The translations under genes and the position numbers were made by a program. From CAJQGY01 sp905478015 (GTDB taxonomy: Bacteria > Pseudomonadota > Gammaproteobacteria > Magnimaribacterales > D2472), in contig CALSPZ010000001.1 in assembly GCA_943788365.1 (NCBI GenBank), positions 1,178,001 through 1,242,000 on the forward strand: a stretch of 64,000 nt of DNA, in the 5' to 3' direction. Shown here piece by piece: positions 35,076 to 44,595 of this stretch. Numbering within the stretch: position 1 is the stretch's first letter; each line of letters begins with the position of its first letter. The notes beneath the pieces are model-generated. The model did no database searches and was not told the DNA's origin. It worked only from the letters and a program-made list of their open reading frames with translations.

Positions 35076-36897
35076 CATTTATTCCAGCATCTTCAATCAT
35101 TTCTTCTCTTGAGGCATGATCTATAAAAACATCTGGTATACCAAATAATCTAGACCTTATCTTTATATTTTTTTGAGAACAAAATTCCTGCACTGCACTT
35201 CCTGCACCTCCCATTATTGAACCGTCTTCTAGGGAGATAAACATATCAGCATCACATAAATATTTTAGTAGAATTTCTTCATCAAGAGGTTTAACAAACC
35301 TCATATCTATCAAAGTTAAATCTAGCTTATCGGCTACCACCTTTGCTTCAGATAATAAAGCTCCAAAATTTAGAAAAACAATATCACTCCTTCCTTTTTT
35401 TATAAGTCTTGCCTTGCCAATTTCTATTGTCGTTAATAAATTATCTCTTTTTTCATTTGGCCCAGATCCTCTTGGGTATCTTATAACTGCTGGCCCATTA
35501 AAGTTATAACCTGTAGAAAGCATCTTTTGTGTTTCCGCCTCATCAGCGGGAGCCATAATAATAATATTTGGTATACATCTTAAGAATGCTATATCATAAT
35601 TTCCTGAATGAGTGGGGCCATCCTCTCCGACTAAACCAGATCTATCTAATGCAAAAGTAACATCTAGATTTTGAACTGCCACATCGTGAATAACCTGATC
35701 ATAAGCTCTTTGGATAAAAGTTGAATATATTGCTACAACTGGTTTTTTATTTTTTCTTGCAAGTCCTGCTGCAAAAGTTACAGAATGTTGCTCTGCAATT
35801 GCAACATCAAAATACCTTTCAGGAAATTTTTTACTAAATTCAACCAGCCCAGAGCCTTCCCTCATTGCTGGAGTTATAGCAATAAGTTTCTCATCATTCG
35901 TAGCTTGATTAACAATCCATTCGCCAAAAACATCTTGATATTTTATGCTGCTAGATGAGCCATTATTTAAGCTATTAATTTTTCCAATAGCATGAAACTC
36001 AATTCTATCTGCTTCTGCAGCATCTAGGCCTGCACCTTTTTTTGTTATTATGTGTAAAAATTGAGGCCCTTCAAAGTCTTTTAAATTACCAATTACCTCC
36101 AACATTTCTTTGATGTTATGCCCATCAATAGGACCAATATAATTAAATCCAAGCTCTTCAAATATTGAACCTGGAGCAACCATGGCCTTCATCTGAGTCT
36201 CAGCCTTTCTAGCCAAATGGTATGCTTGGGGTAATGGCTTCAAGAAACTTGCCCCTCCTTTTTTTATGCCTTTGTAAACTTTGGATGCCCATATTCTTGA
36301 AAAGTAATTAGATAGCCCACCAATATTTTCAGATATAGACATGTCATTATCATTTAGTATTACCAACATATTTGGTTTGAGATGACCGGCGTGACTTAGA
36401 GCTTCAAAAGCCATTCCGGCGGTCATCGCCCCATCACCAATTACAGCAACAGTTCTTTCATTTTTTTCAGAGGCAATTGCCATACCGAGAGCAGCACTAA
36501 TAGATGTACTAGAATGCCCTACACCAAAAGCATCATACTCACTTTCTGCTATATTAGGAAAAGGAGCTAAGCCATCCTTATGTCTAATAGATTGGATTTC
36601 TGCTTTTCTACCAGTAAGAATTTTATGAGGATAAGCTTGATGACCAACATCCCAGATCAAGTTGTCAGTTGGAGTATTAAAAATATAATGCAGAACTACG
36701 GTTAGCTCAACAACTCCAAGACCACCTCCAAGATGGCCTCCACTCTGACCAACTGAATACAAAAGATATTCTCTTAACTCATCAGCCAACAACTCTAATT
36801 CTTGAGAAGAAAATGATCTATAGTCACTAGGAGTATCAATATTACATAATAGTTTAGAATCAGGTTTCTCTAGAGGTATCTTATTAAAAATCTTCAC
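35044..36897 (-). CDS. dxs: 1-deoxy-D-xylulose-5-phosphate synthase (Dxs)
   Basis: Condenses pyruvate and glyceraldehyde 3-phosphate using thiamine diphosphate, the entry to the MEP isoprenoid pathway. Motifs include DVGHQAYPHKILTGR, the ThDP/Mg site VIGDGAMTAGMAFEAL, and the transketolase pyrimidine domain YSTFIQRAYDQVIHD and DRSGLVGEDGPTHSG. Length is 617 residues, as usual. It follows ispA by 2 bases, in the standard xseB-ispA-dxs operon order. Confidence 0.97.
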   Translation of the reverse strand: MKIFNKIPLEKPDSKLLCNIDTPSDYRSFSSQELELLADELREYLLYSVGQSGGHLGGGLGVVELTVVLHYIFNTPTDNLIWDVGHQAYPHKILTGRKAEIQSIRHKDGLAPFPNIAESEYDAFGVGHSSTSISAALGMAIASEKNERTVAVIGDGAMTAGMAFEALSHAGHLKPNMLVILNDNDMSISENIGGLSNYFSRIWASKVYKGIKKGGASFLKPLPQAYHLARKAETQMKAMVAPGSIFEELGFNYIGPIDGHNIKEMLEVIGNLKDFEGPQFLHIITKKGAGLDAAEADRIEFHAIGKINSLNNGSSSSIKYQDVFGEWIVNQATNDEKLIAITPAMREGSGLVEFSKKFPERYFDVAIAEQHSVTFAAGLARKNKKPVVAIYSTFIQRAYDQVIHDVAVQNLDVTFALDRSGLVGEDGPTHSGNYDIAFLRCIPNIIIMAPADEAETQKMLSTGYNFNGPAVIRYPRGSGPNEKRDNLLTTIEIGKARLIKKGRSDIVFLNFGALLSEAKVVADKLDLTLIDMRFVKPLDEEILLKYLCDADMFISLEDGSIMGGAGSAVQEFCSQKNIKIRSRLFGIPDVFIDHASREEMIEDAGINATQILDSLNL

Positions 36898-36899
36898 TT

Positions 36900-37784
36900 T
36901 TAACTTTCTCTATTAATTATATATTTGGCAAGATTTTTTAGTTTATCATTTTGCTCACCATTATCATGAGAGACATTTTTTAATAAAACCAAAGCTTCTT
37001 CTGTAAGAGCCTCATATCTTTTTATAGCATTCTCTATGCCTACAATTTTTACATATGTTGATTTATCATTTTTTACGTCTGATAGTTTGTTTTTACCTAG
37101 CTTTTCACTACTACCCACTATGTCTAAAACATCATCTTTTATTTGAAAGGCCAAGCCTATTTTTCGACTAAATTTTATTAATTTTTCTTGATCTTCTAAG
37201 TCCAAATTTGAACCAATTTGTCCCATTAAAATTGAGCATTCAATAAGTCTCCCAGTTTTTAAATGATGTATCTCCTCAAGATCTGATTGAGTTACATATT
37301 TATTATTTTCATTTTCAATATCTAAATGCTGTCCATAAACCATACCATTTTTACCACATGCACTAGCTAATAATCTTATTGCTTCAACTTTCTGCCTATC
37401 CTTCAAAATTTCATCTTCTGAAATCACTTGAAATGCTAGAGCCTGAAGAGCATCTCCTGCCAAAACAGCATTTGCCTCTCCAAATACAACATGATTAGAT
37501 GGACTGCCTCTTCTGATATCGTCGTCATCCATACATGGAAGATCATCATGAATTAACGAGTAGCTGTGCATCATTTCAATCGAACAAGCCATATTGATTA
37601 AGCTTGATTCATGAATGTTAGTATTTGATTCTCCAGATGCCATAATTAATCCAGCCCTTACCATTTTACTTGGAAGCAATGAGGTATATGACATAGATTT
37701 TTCTATTGTATTAGATTCCCCAATAATATTTTTTATTTTTGATTTAACTTTAGCCTGAACAGATGAAAGGAAGACTTCTAACAT
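36900..37784 (-). CDS. ispA: Polyprenyl (farnesyl) diphosphate synthase (IspA)
   Basis: Extends DMAPP with IPP to geranyl and farnesyl diphosphate. The first aspartate-rich motif is in YSLIHDDLPCMDDDD (DDxxxxD type, near residue 80) and the second in FQIKDDVLDIVG (near residue 215). Length is 294 residues against 299 in E. coli. It lies between xseB (8-base gap) and dxs. Confidence 0.95.
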   Translation of the reverse strand: MLEVFLSSVQAKVKSKIKNIIGESNTIEKSMSYTSLLPSKMVRAGLIMASGESNTNIHESSLINMACSIEMMHSYSLIHDDLPCMDDDDIRRGSPSNHVVFGEANAVLAGDALQALAFQVISEDEILKDRQKVEAIRLLASACGKNGMVYGQHLDIENENNKYVTQSDLEEIHHLKTGRLIECSILMGQIGSNLDLEDQEKLIKFSRKIGLAFQIKDDVLDIVGSSEKLGKNKLSDVKNDKSTYVKIVGIENAIKRYEALTEEALVLLKNVSHDNGEQNDKLKNLAKYIINRES

Positions 37785-37792
37785 TTACTTTT

Positions 37793-38011
37793 CTAAACTT
37801 CTTCTTCAGTTGTTCCATCATCAAGTAATTTGCTTACTTTTAATTCAGCATCTTTAAGCTGTTTTTGACACTTTTTTACTAGCTCTATTCCTTGTTCGAA
37901 TGATTTAACTGAATCTTCTAAGTCGATACTGTCATCTTCCAACTTCAATACTATTTTTTCAAGCTGGGAAAGAGCTGATTCAAAATTTATGTTTTCATTA
38001 TCTTTGGTCAT
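37793..38011 (-). CDS. xseB: Exodeoxyribonuclease VII small subunit (XseB)
   Basis: The small helical subunit that assembles with XseA to form the single-strand exonuclease VII. The 72 residues contain the signature NFESALSQLEKIVLKLE at about 8-24 and SFEQGIELVKKCQKQLKDAE at about 43-62. It is the first gene of the xseB-ispA-dxs operon, 16 bases after the RND permease stop. Confidence 0.94.
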   Translation of the reverse strand: MTKDNENINFESALSQLEKIVLKLEDDSIDLEDSVKSFEQGIELVKKCQKQLKDAELKVSKLLDDGTTEEEV

Positions 38012-38027
38012 AGCTTATTGTAATTGA

Positions 38028-41000
38028 TTAATTTGATGCTTTTAAATATTTTTTAAGATCATTCCTTATGCCATATGGTAATGCAAGAACAGCAGGTGTA
38101 AGTATTAGGGTTATAAAGGTGCTGAATCCCAATCCGAATACGATAGATATAGCTAAATTAGACCACCAGTCAACTATCCTGCTTCCAATTAAAATCTCCC
38201 TTCCTATCAAATCAATACTAACACCCATTGCTAAAGGTAATAAACCAAATATTGTAGTTAAGGAAGTTAAAAGAATAGGCCTTAATCTTTGTTTGCATGC
38301 ACTCACTATAAGATTTGATTTTTTAAGATGAGGAGACTCCTCTTTCATCTTATTGAAGGTATCAATCAAAACAATATTATTATTCACAACAATCCCAGCT
38401 AGTGTGACTATAGATAAACCGGTCATTGTTGTGCTAAATGGACTATTTGTAATTAGCAGGCCTAACATTACTCCTACGATAGATATTGTCACCGAGGTCA
38501 AAACAATAAAGGATTGATAAAAGCTATTAAATTGAGTTAAAAGCATTATTAACATTATGAATACAGCAGCTATTCCAGCTCCTATCATAAAGTTATTAAC
38601 TTCTTCAGTCTCTTCCGACATACCCTCGAAAACAACTTCAAGATTTTTATCAAATGGATTTGTATCTAACCACTCTTGAATTTCTGCAACTTTTTCAGCC
38701 ACTCTTGATTCATCCTCAGTTCCAGCCCTTATTCTATGGTGATATCTTCCATTTTTTCTTCTAACTGTTTGTCTATTTTCTTTTGGTATAACAGAAATAA
38801 ATGAGCTGACTGGAACTAAGCCTTGCCTGGTTGTAACATTCAAATCTTTTATGCCCGTCAATGTCCTGTCAGCTTCTGGAAATCTTGCCCTAATTTCAAT
38901 TTCTTCCTTCGAATCATCTGGCCTATACTCACCAACTTTAAAGCCATTTGTAAGCATTTGAACTAATGCTCCAACATCCCCTATATTAACCCCAAGCTGA
39001 GCAGCCTTCTGTTTGTCCACCTCAACACTCCACTCAACAGATGGGTACGCTTTGGATGACGATATGTTGATTAGGTCTGGTATATTTTCAGTAATATATT
39101 TTTCAATTTTATTAGCTGCATCATTAACTATATCTTCTGTATTTCCATACACAGCAAGCTCAATTGGTGAGTCGAATGATGGCCCACCCAGCACAGGTTT
39201 AGTTTCAACAATAATTCCAGGAATATCTTTTGTTGAATTTGTTACAAGCTCCATGACTTCTAATCCAGATATTGATCTTTCATATGGAGGAGCAATTTCA
39301 ATAAACCCACTGCCAATTTTGTCAGCTCCTCTATCCCACCAGTTAGAACCTGCTCGCAGATAAACACTGCTGAGCTCATCAATTTCTAAAAATCTCTGCT
39401 CAACACTTTCTATAATCTCTTTTGATTCTAAAGCTGAAAAATTACCCCTTGCTCTTATATTTACCTCTGCTTGAACTGGATCAACAATTGCAAAATAGAC
39501 AGTACCTTTCCCAAAATTTGTATAAGTAAAAATTATGACAGCAAGAACAGTAAAGACCCATAAAATAGTCTCTAGTGGGTTCTTAACAAACCTATATGCA
39601 AATTTTCCATACCTCTCAGCCAATTTAAAGAAGAATGAAGACTTTTCATTATCTGATATGTGAAGAGCTGACTGTTTTTGACCGAATAAAGAGCCTAAAA
39701 CAGGAATTACAATTAAGGAATAAAAAAGAGACGCAATTAACACCATAAAAACTGTTATTGGCAGCTGTTTCATAAACTCACCTGTAAATCCAGGCCATAA
39801 CATAACAGGAATAAAAGCAGCCATTGTTGTTCCAGTTGATGCTAATATCGGATAAAACATACGCTTTGAGGCAGTTTTATAACCTTCATATCGTGACATG
39901 CCTCCTGCAATTTTTTTATCAGCATATTCTGTAATTACTATAGCTCCATCAATCAACATGCCCATTCCAAGCAATAATCCCATCATCACAAGAAAGCTTA
40001 CCTCGCCGCCCATTGCGTATATTCCTAAGTATGTAAGAAGAAAGCAAAAAGGAATTGATAGCCCAACCAACATAGACACCCTGGGCCCCAAGCTCGCAAT
40101 TATAAGAATCATAATCAATACAACTGCCGTAATAATATTTCCATTAAGTTCTTTCACCATCTCTCTAGAGTAGACAGAATCATCATCAGTTATAACAACA
40201 TTTAGATTTGGCGGAAGATTCTCTTTAAATAAACTTATAATATTATTAATCTTTGTTGATACATCAATTGCGTTAGCTCCTTCCCTAAGAATAATTTCTA
40301 AAGTAACAGCATCTTCCCCATTCACTCTTGCATATGAGGAGAAATCTTTGAATGTTCTTCTTATATCAGCAACGTCACCAAGGGTTACAATCGCATCTTT
40401 TGTTACTTTTATTGGTATTGAGTAAACATCTTGTGCAGTTTCAATAACACTAGGTACCTCAATATTAAAACTTCCTTTTCCAGTATCTTGTGTTCCCCCA
40501 GGAATAATAAGATTGTTATTTGCAACTGAATAGTAAATATCTGAGAGAGTTACACCATAAGATTCAAGTTTAGATTTACTAAAGACTCCCTCTAATACCT
40601 CATCAGGAGCTCCTGCAATTTCAGCCTGAAGCACTTCTTCTATAGATTCAATTTTATCTTTTAAATCTCTTGCATAAAAAACCTTCTGTCGTATTGAGCT
40701 ATTACCAACTATGCTAACGTTCATCAAAGGAAAGCTAGCTTCATTATATTCACTAACAATTGGATCCTCGGCTTCACGAGGAAGCTCAAATTTTGTTTCT
40801 TCAACTGCTTGTTTAACATCAATAAGAGCCTTATCCATATCATAGCCAACCTCAAATTCTGTGAATACTCTTGAGTAGCTCAACGAGCTTGTTGATGAAA
40901 CATTCTTCAGACCAGGAACGCTCTTTAGTCTATTTTCTAATGGCTTAGCTATTAATCTTGATGTGTCAGCAGGTGATGCTCCATCAAGATATACAGAGAT

Positions 41001-41141
41001 TGATAAGAAAGGTAGCTGAACATTTGGAGATGCTGATATGGGAATGTCTTGTCTTGCAAAAGTACCAGCTATTACAACTAGAAAAGCTATCGTCAATGTT
41101 GTCTTAGCTTTATTTAATGCAAAATCAACTATAGATGTCAT
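38028..41141 (-). CDS. RND family multidrug/solute efflux permease
   Basis: A 1037-residue inner-membrane proton antiporter of the AcrB/HAE1 superfamily, with two repeats of 6 membrane segments and large periplasmic porter domains. TM4 has GMGMLIDGAIVITEY, so only the first of the two AcrB-type aspartates is kept; TM10 has AGIVVNNNIVLID in place of the Lys-containing AcrB segment, as in many non-AcrB RND pumps. The start overlaps the stop of the adaptor gene by 4 bases. No outer-membrane TolC-like gene is nearby. Substrate not predictable. Confidence 0.92.
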   Translation of the reverse strand: MTSIVDFALNKAKTTLTIAFLVVIAGTFARQDIPISASPNVQLPFLSISVYLDGASPADTSRLIAKPLENRLKSVPGLKNVSSTSSLSYSRVFTEFEVGYDMDKALIDVKQAVEETKFELPREAEDPIVSEYNEASFPLMNVSIVGNSSIRQKVFYARDLKDKIESIEEVLQAEIAGAPDEVLEGVFSKSKLESYGVTLSDIYYSVANNNLIIPGGTQDTGKGSFNIEVPSVIETAQDVYSIPIKVTKDAIVTLGDVADIRRTFKDFSSYARVNGEDAVTLEIILREGANAIDVSTKINNIISLFKENLPPNLNVVITDDDSVYSREMVKELNGNIITAVVLIMILIIASLGPRVSMLVGLSIPFCFLLTYLGIYAMGGEVSFLVMMGLLLGMGMLIDGAIVITEYADKKIAGGMSRYEGYKTASKRMFYPILASTGTTMAAFIPVMLWPGFTGEFMKQLPITVFMVLIASLFYSLIVIPVLGSLFGQKQSALHISDNEKSSFFFKLAERYGKFAYRFVKNPLETILWVFTVLAVIIFTYTNFGKGTVYFAIVDPVQAEVNIRARGNFSALESKEIIESVEQRFLEIDELSSVYLRAGSNWWDRGADKIGSGFIEIAPPYERSISGLEVMELVTNSTKDIPGIIVETKPVLGGPSFDSPIELAVYGNTEDIVNDAANKIEKYITENIPDLINISSSKAYPSVEWSVEVDKQKAAQLGVNIGDVGALVQMLTNGFKVGEYRPDDSKEEIEIRARFPEADRTLTGIKDLNVTTRQGLVPVSSFISVIPKENRQTVRRKNGRYHHRIRAGTEDESRVAEKVAEIQEWLDTNPFDKNLEVVFEGMSEETEEVNNFMIGAGIAAVFIMLIMLLTQFNSFYQSFIVLTSVTISIVGVMLGLLITNSPFSTTMTGLSIVTLAGIVVNNNIVLIDTFNKMKEESPHLKKSNLIVSACKQRLRPILLTSLTTIFGLLPLAMGVSIDLIGREILIGSRIVDWWSNLAISIVFGLGFSTFITLILTPAVLALPYGIRNDLKKYLKASN

Positions 41142-42007
41142 GAACTACTTACTAAAACCTTTTGATTATTTTCAACAAAACCTTGGCCTTGAATAATAAG
41201 CTGGATTTTATCTGGCAAGCCAGTAACCCATATACCATCTTCTGAATCTTCTAATATATCAATAGTAATAAATTTTACCGTATCTTCATTTTCTATAACT
41301 TTTATGCCAAGCATCCCTTTATCATTGAGCATTAGAATAGATGGGGATATTTTATGAGCATAGATCTTTGAGGTTTTAATAATCATTTCTGAAGTAATTC
41401 CATCTCTGATAATCCCCTTTTTATTCTTAATCTCAGATTCAACTTTAAATGTTCTTGTTAGATTTGAAGCGCTTTTTGAAACAAAACTAAGGTTGCCTAA
41501 AATGGATTCACCTGTAATTAAATTCAAAATAACTTCCTGACCTTCTGAAACTTTATTTATGTCAGACTCAGGAACTTCTGCAACAAAAGTTATTGGATCC
41601 AATTGAATTATTGTTGCGCAGACTTGACCTCTTTCAAGAAAATTACCTGGCTTAACTATTGTTTCGAGATAGCCTGAAAACGGTGCTTTAACCTCAGTTC
41701 TATTTAACTCAACAATACCAAGACTACACAAGACAGAATCTTTAATTACATAATCACCTTGTCTCGAACCTATTTTTACAACCTCGCCTGATGTTTTAGC
41801 TTTAACATCAACTCTTGTTTCCGAAATAGTTGTAGACTTAAGTTTTATAAGAGGTTGGTATAGGGATGCAAAACTTTCTATAGTTTTAACTGCAAATAAT
41901 TCTTTCTTTATAACTTTTCTTTCTACCTCATCTTCAAATTGGCCAGATAGAAGTGCTAGCAATGCGATAATGAAAATAGCCAAAGAAATTCTAATATTTT
42001 TATTCAT
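41138..42007 (-). CDS. RND efflux periplasmic adaptor subunit (HlyD/AcrA-like), short
   Basis: The membrane-fusion partner of the downstream permease. An N-terminal hydrophobic segment (SLAIFIIALLALLSG) anchors or exports it; the biotinyl-lipoyl-like half-motifs are seen as VKAKTSGEVVKIGSRQGDYV and VKAPFSGYLETIVKPGNFLERG. At 289 residues it is shorter than AcrA (397), with almost no alpha-hairpin between the lipoyl halves. It overlaps the permease start by 4 bases. Confidence 0.88.
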   Translation of the reverse strand: MNKNIRISLAIFIIALLALLSGQFEDEVERKVIKKELFAVKTIESFASLYQPLIKLKSTTISETRVDVKAKTSGEVVKIGSRQGDYVIKDSVLCSLGIVELNRTEVKAPFSGYLETIVKPGNFLERGQVCATIIQLDPITFVAEVPESDINKVSEGQEVILNLITGESILGNLSFVSKSASNLTRTFKVESEIKNKKGIIRDGITSEMIIKTSKIYAHKISPSILMLNDKGMLGIKVIENEDTVKFITIDILEDSEDGIWVTGLPDKIQLIIQGQGFVENNQKVLVSSS

Positions 42008-42010
42008 AAA

Positions 42011-42658
42011 TTATATATTGTGCTTCTTTCTTAATTTTTCAAGAAGTTCTTGATTGAGGGGTTTTAGCTTTTCATTTTTATCTTCTGAAATTGGGATTGA
42101 GAATTCAGACCCACTCAAAGCCTTGTCTTTAAATTTTAAATAAATCCGAGAGAAAGCATGAAACATTTCTTTTGAATCTTTATCATCCAAAACATTCCAT
42201 CCTATTTTTTTGCCTGCATAGTAAACAATTGGATGAGACCAGTCATAATCTAGCCTTGGTGAAAATGACTTCCTTGCCTCTATATATGCTTCCTCCGCTG
42301 AAGGAAAGCCATCTAAATTAGAAATATCATGACAAGATTTTATTAGGTCGGTGAGAGTAGGAAGATATGGCTGATTATCTACAACAATTTCTGCTGCTTC
42401 AGCGATGGTAGGTGGACTAAATTTTTTTAAACTAGATGCCCATAGTTTTTTACCCTCGCTAAGCCTCTGGTCCGTTCCAAAAACTTTATAGAATTGATAA
42501 TGGTAGGCTAGCTCTAGCTTTAAAAAAAGAGAATCTATAGCATCTATAAATTCGTTTTTATTCAAAATTGATCTCTTCTGCCCAGGATTTATCTTTTTTT
42601 CTTTCGTCAAAGCCTTGCTTGAAGGCTCCAGGTTCAGAATGGTTTTTACTTTTTTCAT
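42011..42658 (-). CDS. Lambda replication protein P-like helicase loader candidate
   Basis: 215 residues resembling phage lambda P, which recruits DnaB helicase. The region with FIDAIDSLFLKLELAYHYQF (about 37-56), KLWASSLKKFSPPTIAEA and YLPTLTDLIKSCHD follows the lambda-P order, including the 'PTLT..I..C' segment that matches lambda P 'PSPGQFVAWC'. The C-terminus is charged. The ATG at 42658 makes a 101-base overlap with the upstream DnaT-like gene; a TTG at 42565 would reduce this to 8 bases and still keep the conserved part. Probably a domesticated phage gene acting with its neighbour. Confidence 0.75.
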   Translation of the reverse strand: MKKVKTILNLEPSSKALTKEKKINPGQKRSILNKNEFIDAIDSLFLKLELAYHYQFYKVFGTDQRLSEGKKLWASSLKKFSPPTIAEAAEIVVDNQPYLPTLTDLIKSCHDISNLDGFPSAEEAYIEARKSFSPRLDYDWSHPIVYYAGKKIGWNVLDDKDSKEMFHAFSRIYLKFKDKALSGSEFSIPISEDKNEKLKPLNQELLEKLRKKHNI

Positions 42659-43349
42659 TTAGATTCTTATTGCTTACAAGGTGCCTTCGTTTAACATGAT
42701 CAATAAATTTTGAATTCCAAGTGTTGAAAGCACTGCCGTTGTCAGTCCAGTATAGTATAAATTCAGATAAATAAGTCAAAGCGTCTTCTCGAGATATGCT
42801 AGATAGTGATAATATTTGGTATACATCATCACTGGGCATCCAGCCCTTACTTATAGGGTATGGCAGTCCTTTATTAGAGTTATTTTCTTTAGCCCATTCA
42901 CGTCTGATATAGTCAATAAATGTGCTATTCCAGTTATTTCTTTGCTGACCTCTTTCCATCCAATAAATTTTAAATTCTGGAATTTTCTTATCAATAAAGC
43001 TTTCATCTATTGAGCCCATACTAAGAACATCCATAACCTCACTCGAGGGAGTCCAGTTATTACCCATATCCTGTTTCTCAAATGGTCTTGCTTTAGGTAG
43101 TTTGAGGTTTGATCGGCTATCTTCTCTTTGATATTTTTTTATTAATTTGAATCTCAATAATTCATCAAGACTTTTTTTAATATCTTCTCTTTTTATAAAG
43201 GAAAGCTCATCAGAAAGTCTTTGTATTAGAGCATCTTCAGATCCAATTTTTTTAAATGGTTCTTGATTGCATTTGTCTAAGATAATTGCGCTTTCTATAT
43301 TGAGCGTTTCAGCAACTTCTTTAGAAAATGAAACCTTGTCATCTGACAT
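42558..43349 (-). CDS. DnaT-like protein with two DnaT-type ssDNA-binding domains
   Basis: 263 residues. The N-terminal ~75 residues look like a winged helix (FIKREDIKKSLDELLRFKLIKK). Two repeats of the DnaT-type domain follow: about 99-152 (NWTPSSEVMDVLS, IPEFKIYWMERG, WNSTFIDYIRREW) and about 170-223 (GWMPSDDVYQILS, LSEFILYWTDNG, WNSKFIDHVKRRH). E. coli DnaT has one such domain and works with DnaC in primosome assembly. The layout of winged helix plus DnaT domains beside a lambda-P-like gene suggests a helicase-loading pair. Confidence 0.8.
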   Translation of the reverse strand: MSDDKVSFSKEVAETLNIESAIILDKCNQEPFKKIGSEDALIQRLSDELSFIKREDIKKSLDELLRFKLIKKYQREDSRSNLKLPKARPFEKQDMGNNWTPSSEVMDVLSMGSIDESFIDKKIPEFKIYWMERGQQRNNWNSTFIDYIRREWAKENNSNKGLPYPISKGWMPSDDVYQILSLSSISREDALTYLSEFILYWTDNGSAFNTWNSKFIDHVKRRHLVSNKNLNEKSKNHSEPGAFKQGFDERKKDKSWAEEINFE

Positions 43350-43354
43350 CTTAA

Positions 43355-44404
43355 TTACGTATCTCTTCTGCGCTGAACAGCTTCAGCAAGAATGGAAAAA
43401 CAATTAGACGTGTCTTCAAGATTTATACATGCATCAGTAATGCTTTGGCCATATTTTAAATTAGAGGATATCTTTTGATTGCCTTCATTTATATGACTTT
43501 CTATCATTACACCTTTTAAATTCCTGTCTCCAAGAATGATTTGATTGCTAATGTCTTCTATTACATTGATTTGTTGCTTAAACTTTTTTTGGCTATTGCC
43601 ATGACTAGCATCTACCATAATAGACTCGTTAACCTCAGCCTCTTTTAGAGCGACTAAGGTTTCCTTAATCGAATCCTTATTATAATTAGGCTGTTTGCCA
43701 CCTCTTAAAATGATATGAGTATCATTATTTCCAGCAGTCTTTAACATTGCAATCTCTGCTTCTTTTGTAGCACCAAGAAATACGTGTGAATGATTAGCAG
43801 CTTGAATACCATCAATAGCTGCCTTCAGACTCCCATTTGTACCATTTTTTATACCAATAGGGCATGAAAGACCAGAGGCCAACTCTCTGTGAATTTGACT
43901 TTCAGCAGTTCTAGCACCTATTGCGCCCCACGAGATTAAATCCGTTACATATTGAGGCGATATAGGGTCAAGAAATTCAGTACCTACTGGCATATCCAAC
44001 TCTGCTATATCAATGAGCAACTTTCTAGCTTTCTCAATACCTTTTGCAATTTTATAACTCCCATCCAGATCGGGGTCATTTATCAAACCTTTCCATCCAA
44101 CAGTTGTTCTTGGTTTTTCAAAGTAAACTCGCATAACTAATAATAGAGTATCTTTGTATTTTAAACTCTCTTCTTTCAACCACTTTGCATACTCTAAAGC
44201 GCTATCAGTATCATGTATGGAGCAGGGTCCAGTGACTACAAGAAGCCTATCATCTGAATTATGAAGAATTTGACTAATTTCATTTCTTGTTCCATAAACT
44301 AATCTAGATATCTCATCATTAAGTGGGTATTTATTTACCAACTCATATGGTGCTGGAACTTTTTGTCTATCTATTATTCTTGTATTGTCTGTAAGGTAAT
44401 TCAT
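43355..44404 (-). CDS. aroFGH: 3-deoxy-7-phosphoheptulonate (DAHP) synthase, class I
   Basis: Joins phosphoenolpyruvate and erythrose 4-phosphate, the first step of the shikimate pathway. Length is 349 residues, like AroG/AroF/AroH. Motifs include VTGPCSIHD near residue 55, the metal/PEP-binding MRVYFEKPRTTVGWKG, IGARTAESQIHRELASGLS, and SHGNSQKKFKQQ. Which aromatic amino acid inhibits it cannot be decided by eye. It is 5 bases upstream of the DnaT-like gene and is divergent from scpA. Confidence 0.94.
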   Translation of the reverse strand: MNYLTDNTRIIDRQKVPAPYELVNKYPLNDEISRLVYGTRNEISQILHNSDDRLLVVTGPCSIHDTDSALEYAKWLKEESLKYKDTLLLVMRVYFEKPRTTVGWKGLINDPDLDGSYKIAKGIEKARKLLIDIAELDMPVGTEFLDPISPQYVTDLISWGAIGARTAESQIHRELASGLSCPIGIKNGTNGSLKAAIDGIQAANHSHVFLGATKEAEIAMLKTAGNNDTHIILRGGKQPNYNKDSIKETLVALKEAEVNESIMVDASHGNSQKKFKQQINVIEDISNQIILGDRNLKGVMIESHINEGNQKISSNLKYGQSITDACINLEDTSNCFSILAEAVQRRRDT

Positions 44405-44514
44405 GGCATATTTTTTAAATGTTTAATTCACCATATTAAATCAATGCCAAAAAAATAATATACAAAGTAAGAAAAAAATAATTAATTTTTTGATTAAATA
44501 AATTTACCTAAGAT

Positions 44515-44543
44515 TTAACAAAATTAATGTCCTTTTTTATAAA
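44515..44543 (+). promoter_or_regulatory. Predicted sigma-70 promoter of scpA operon
   Basis: TTAACA (44515-44520) and TATAAA (44538-44543) each match the consensus at 5 of 6 positions with the ideal 17-base spacer. The expected start is near 44550. This is the best promoter match I found in the window; it lies in the 182-base divergent gap between the DAHP synthase gene and scpA, which otherwise shows only AT-rich sequence. Confidence 0.6.
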
Positions 44544-44576
44544 TACTATATGTTGTATTAAATACATCTAAACCTT

Positions 44577-44590
44577 ACACTATGTAGTGT
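44577..44590. promoter_or_regulatory. Palindrome in the scpA leader
   Basis: ACACTA and TAGTGT are perfect 6-base inverted arms around TG, just before the scpA ATG at 44596 and downstream of the predicted promoter. It could be an operator or a small RNA hairpin at the translation start. Confidence 0.4.
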
Positions 44591-44595
44591 TTACT

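Noticed and set aside
42011..43349. Prophage remnant at the DnaT/P-like genes
   Set aside because: There is no integrase, attachment repeat, structural gene or compositional change, and the flanking genes are tightly packed housekeeping genes.
44405..44586. tRNA or small structured RNA in the longest gap
   Set aside because: I could find no cloverleaf, GTTC-type arm or CCA end, and the sequence is uniformly AT-rich apart from promoter and palindrome.
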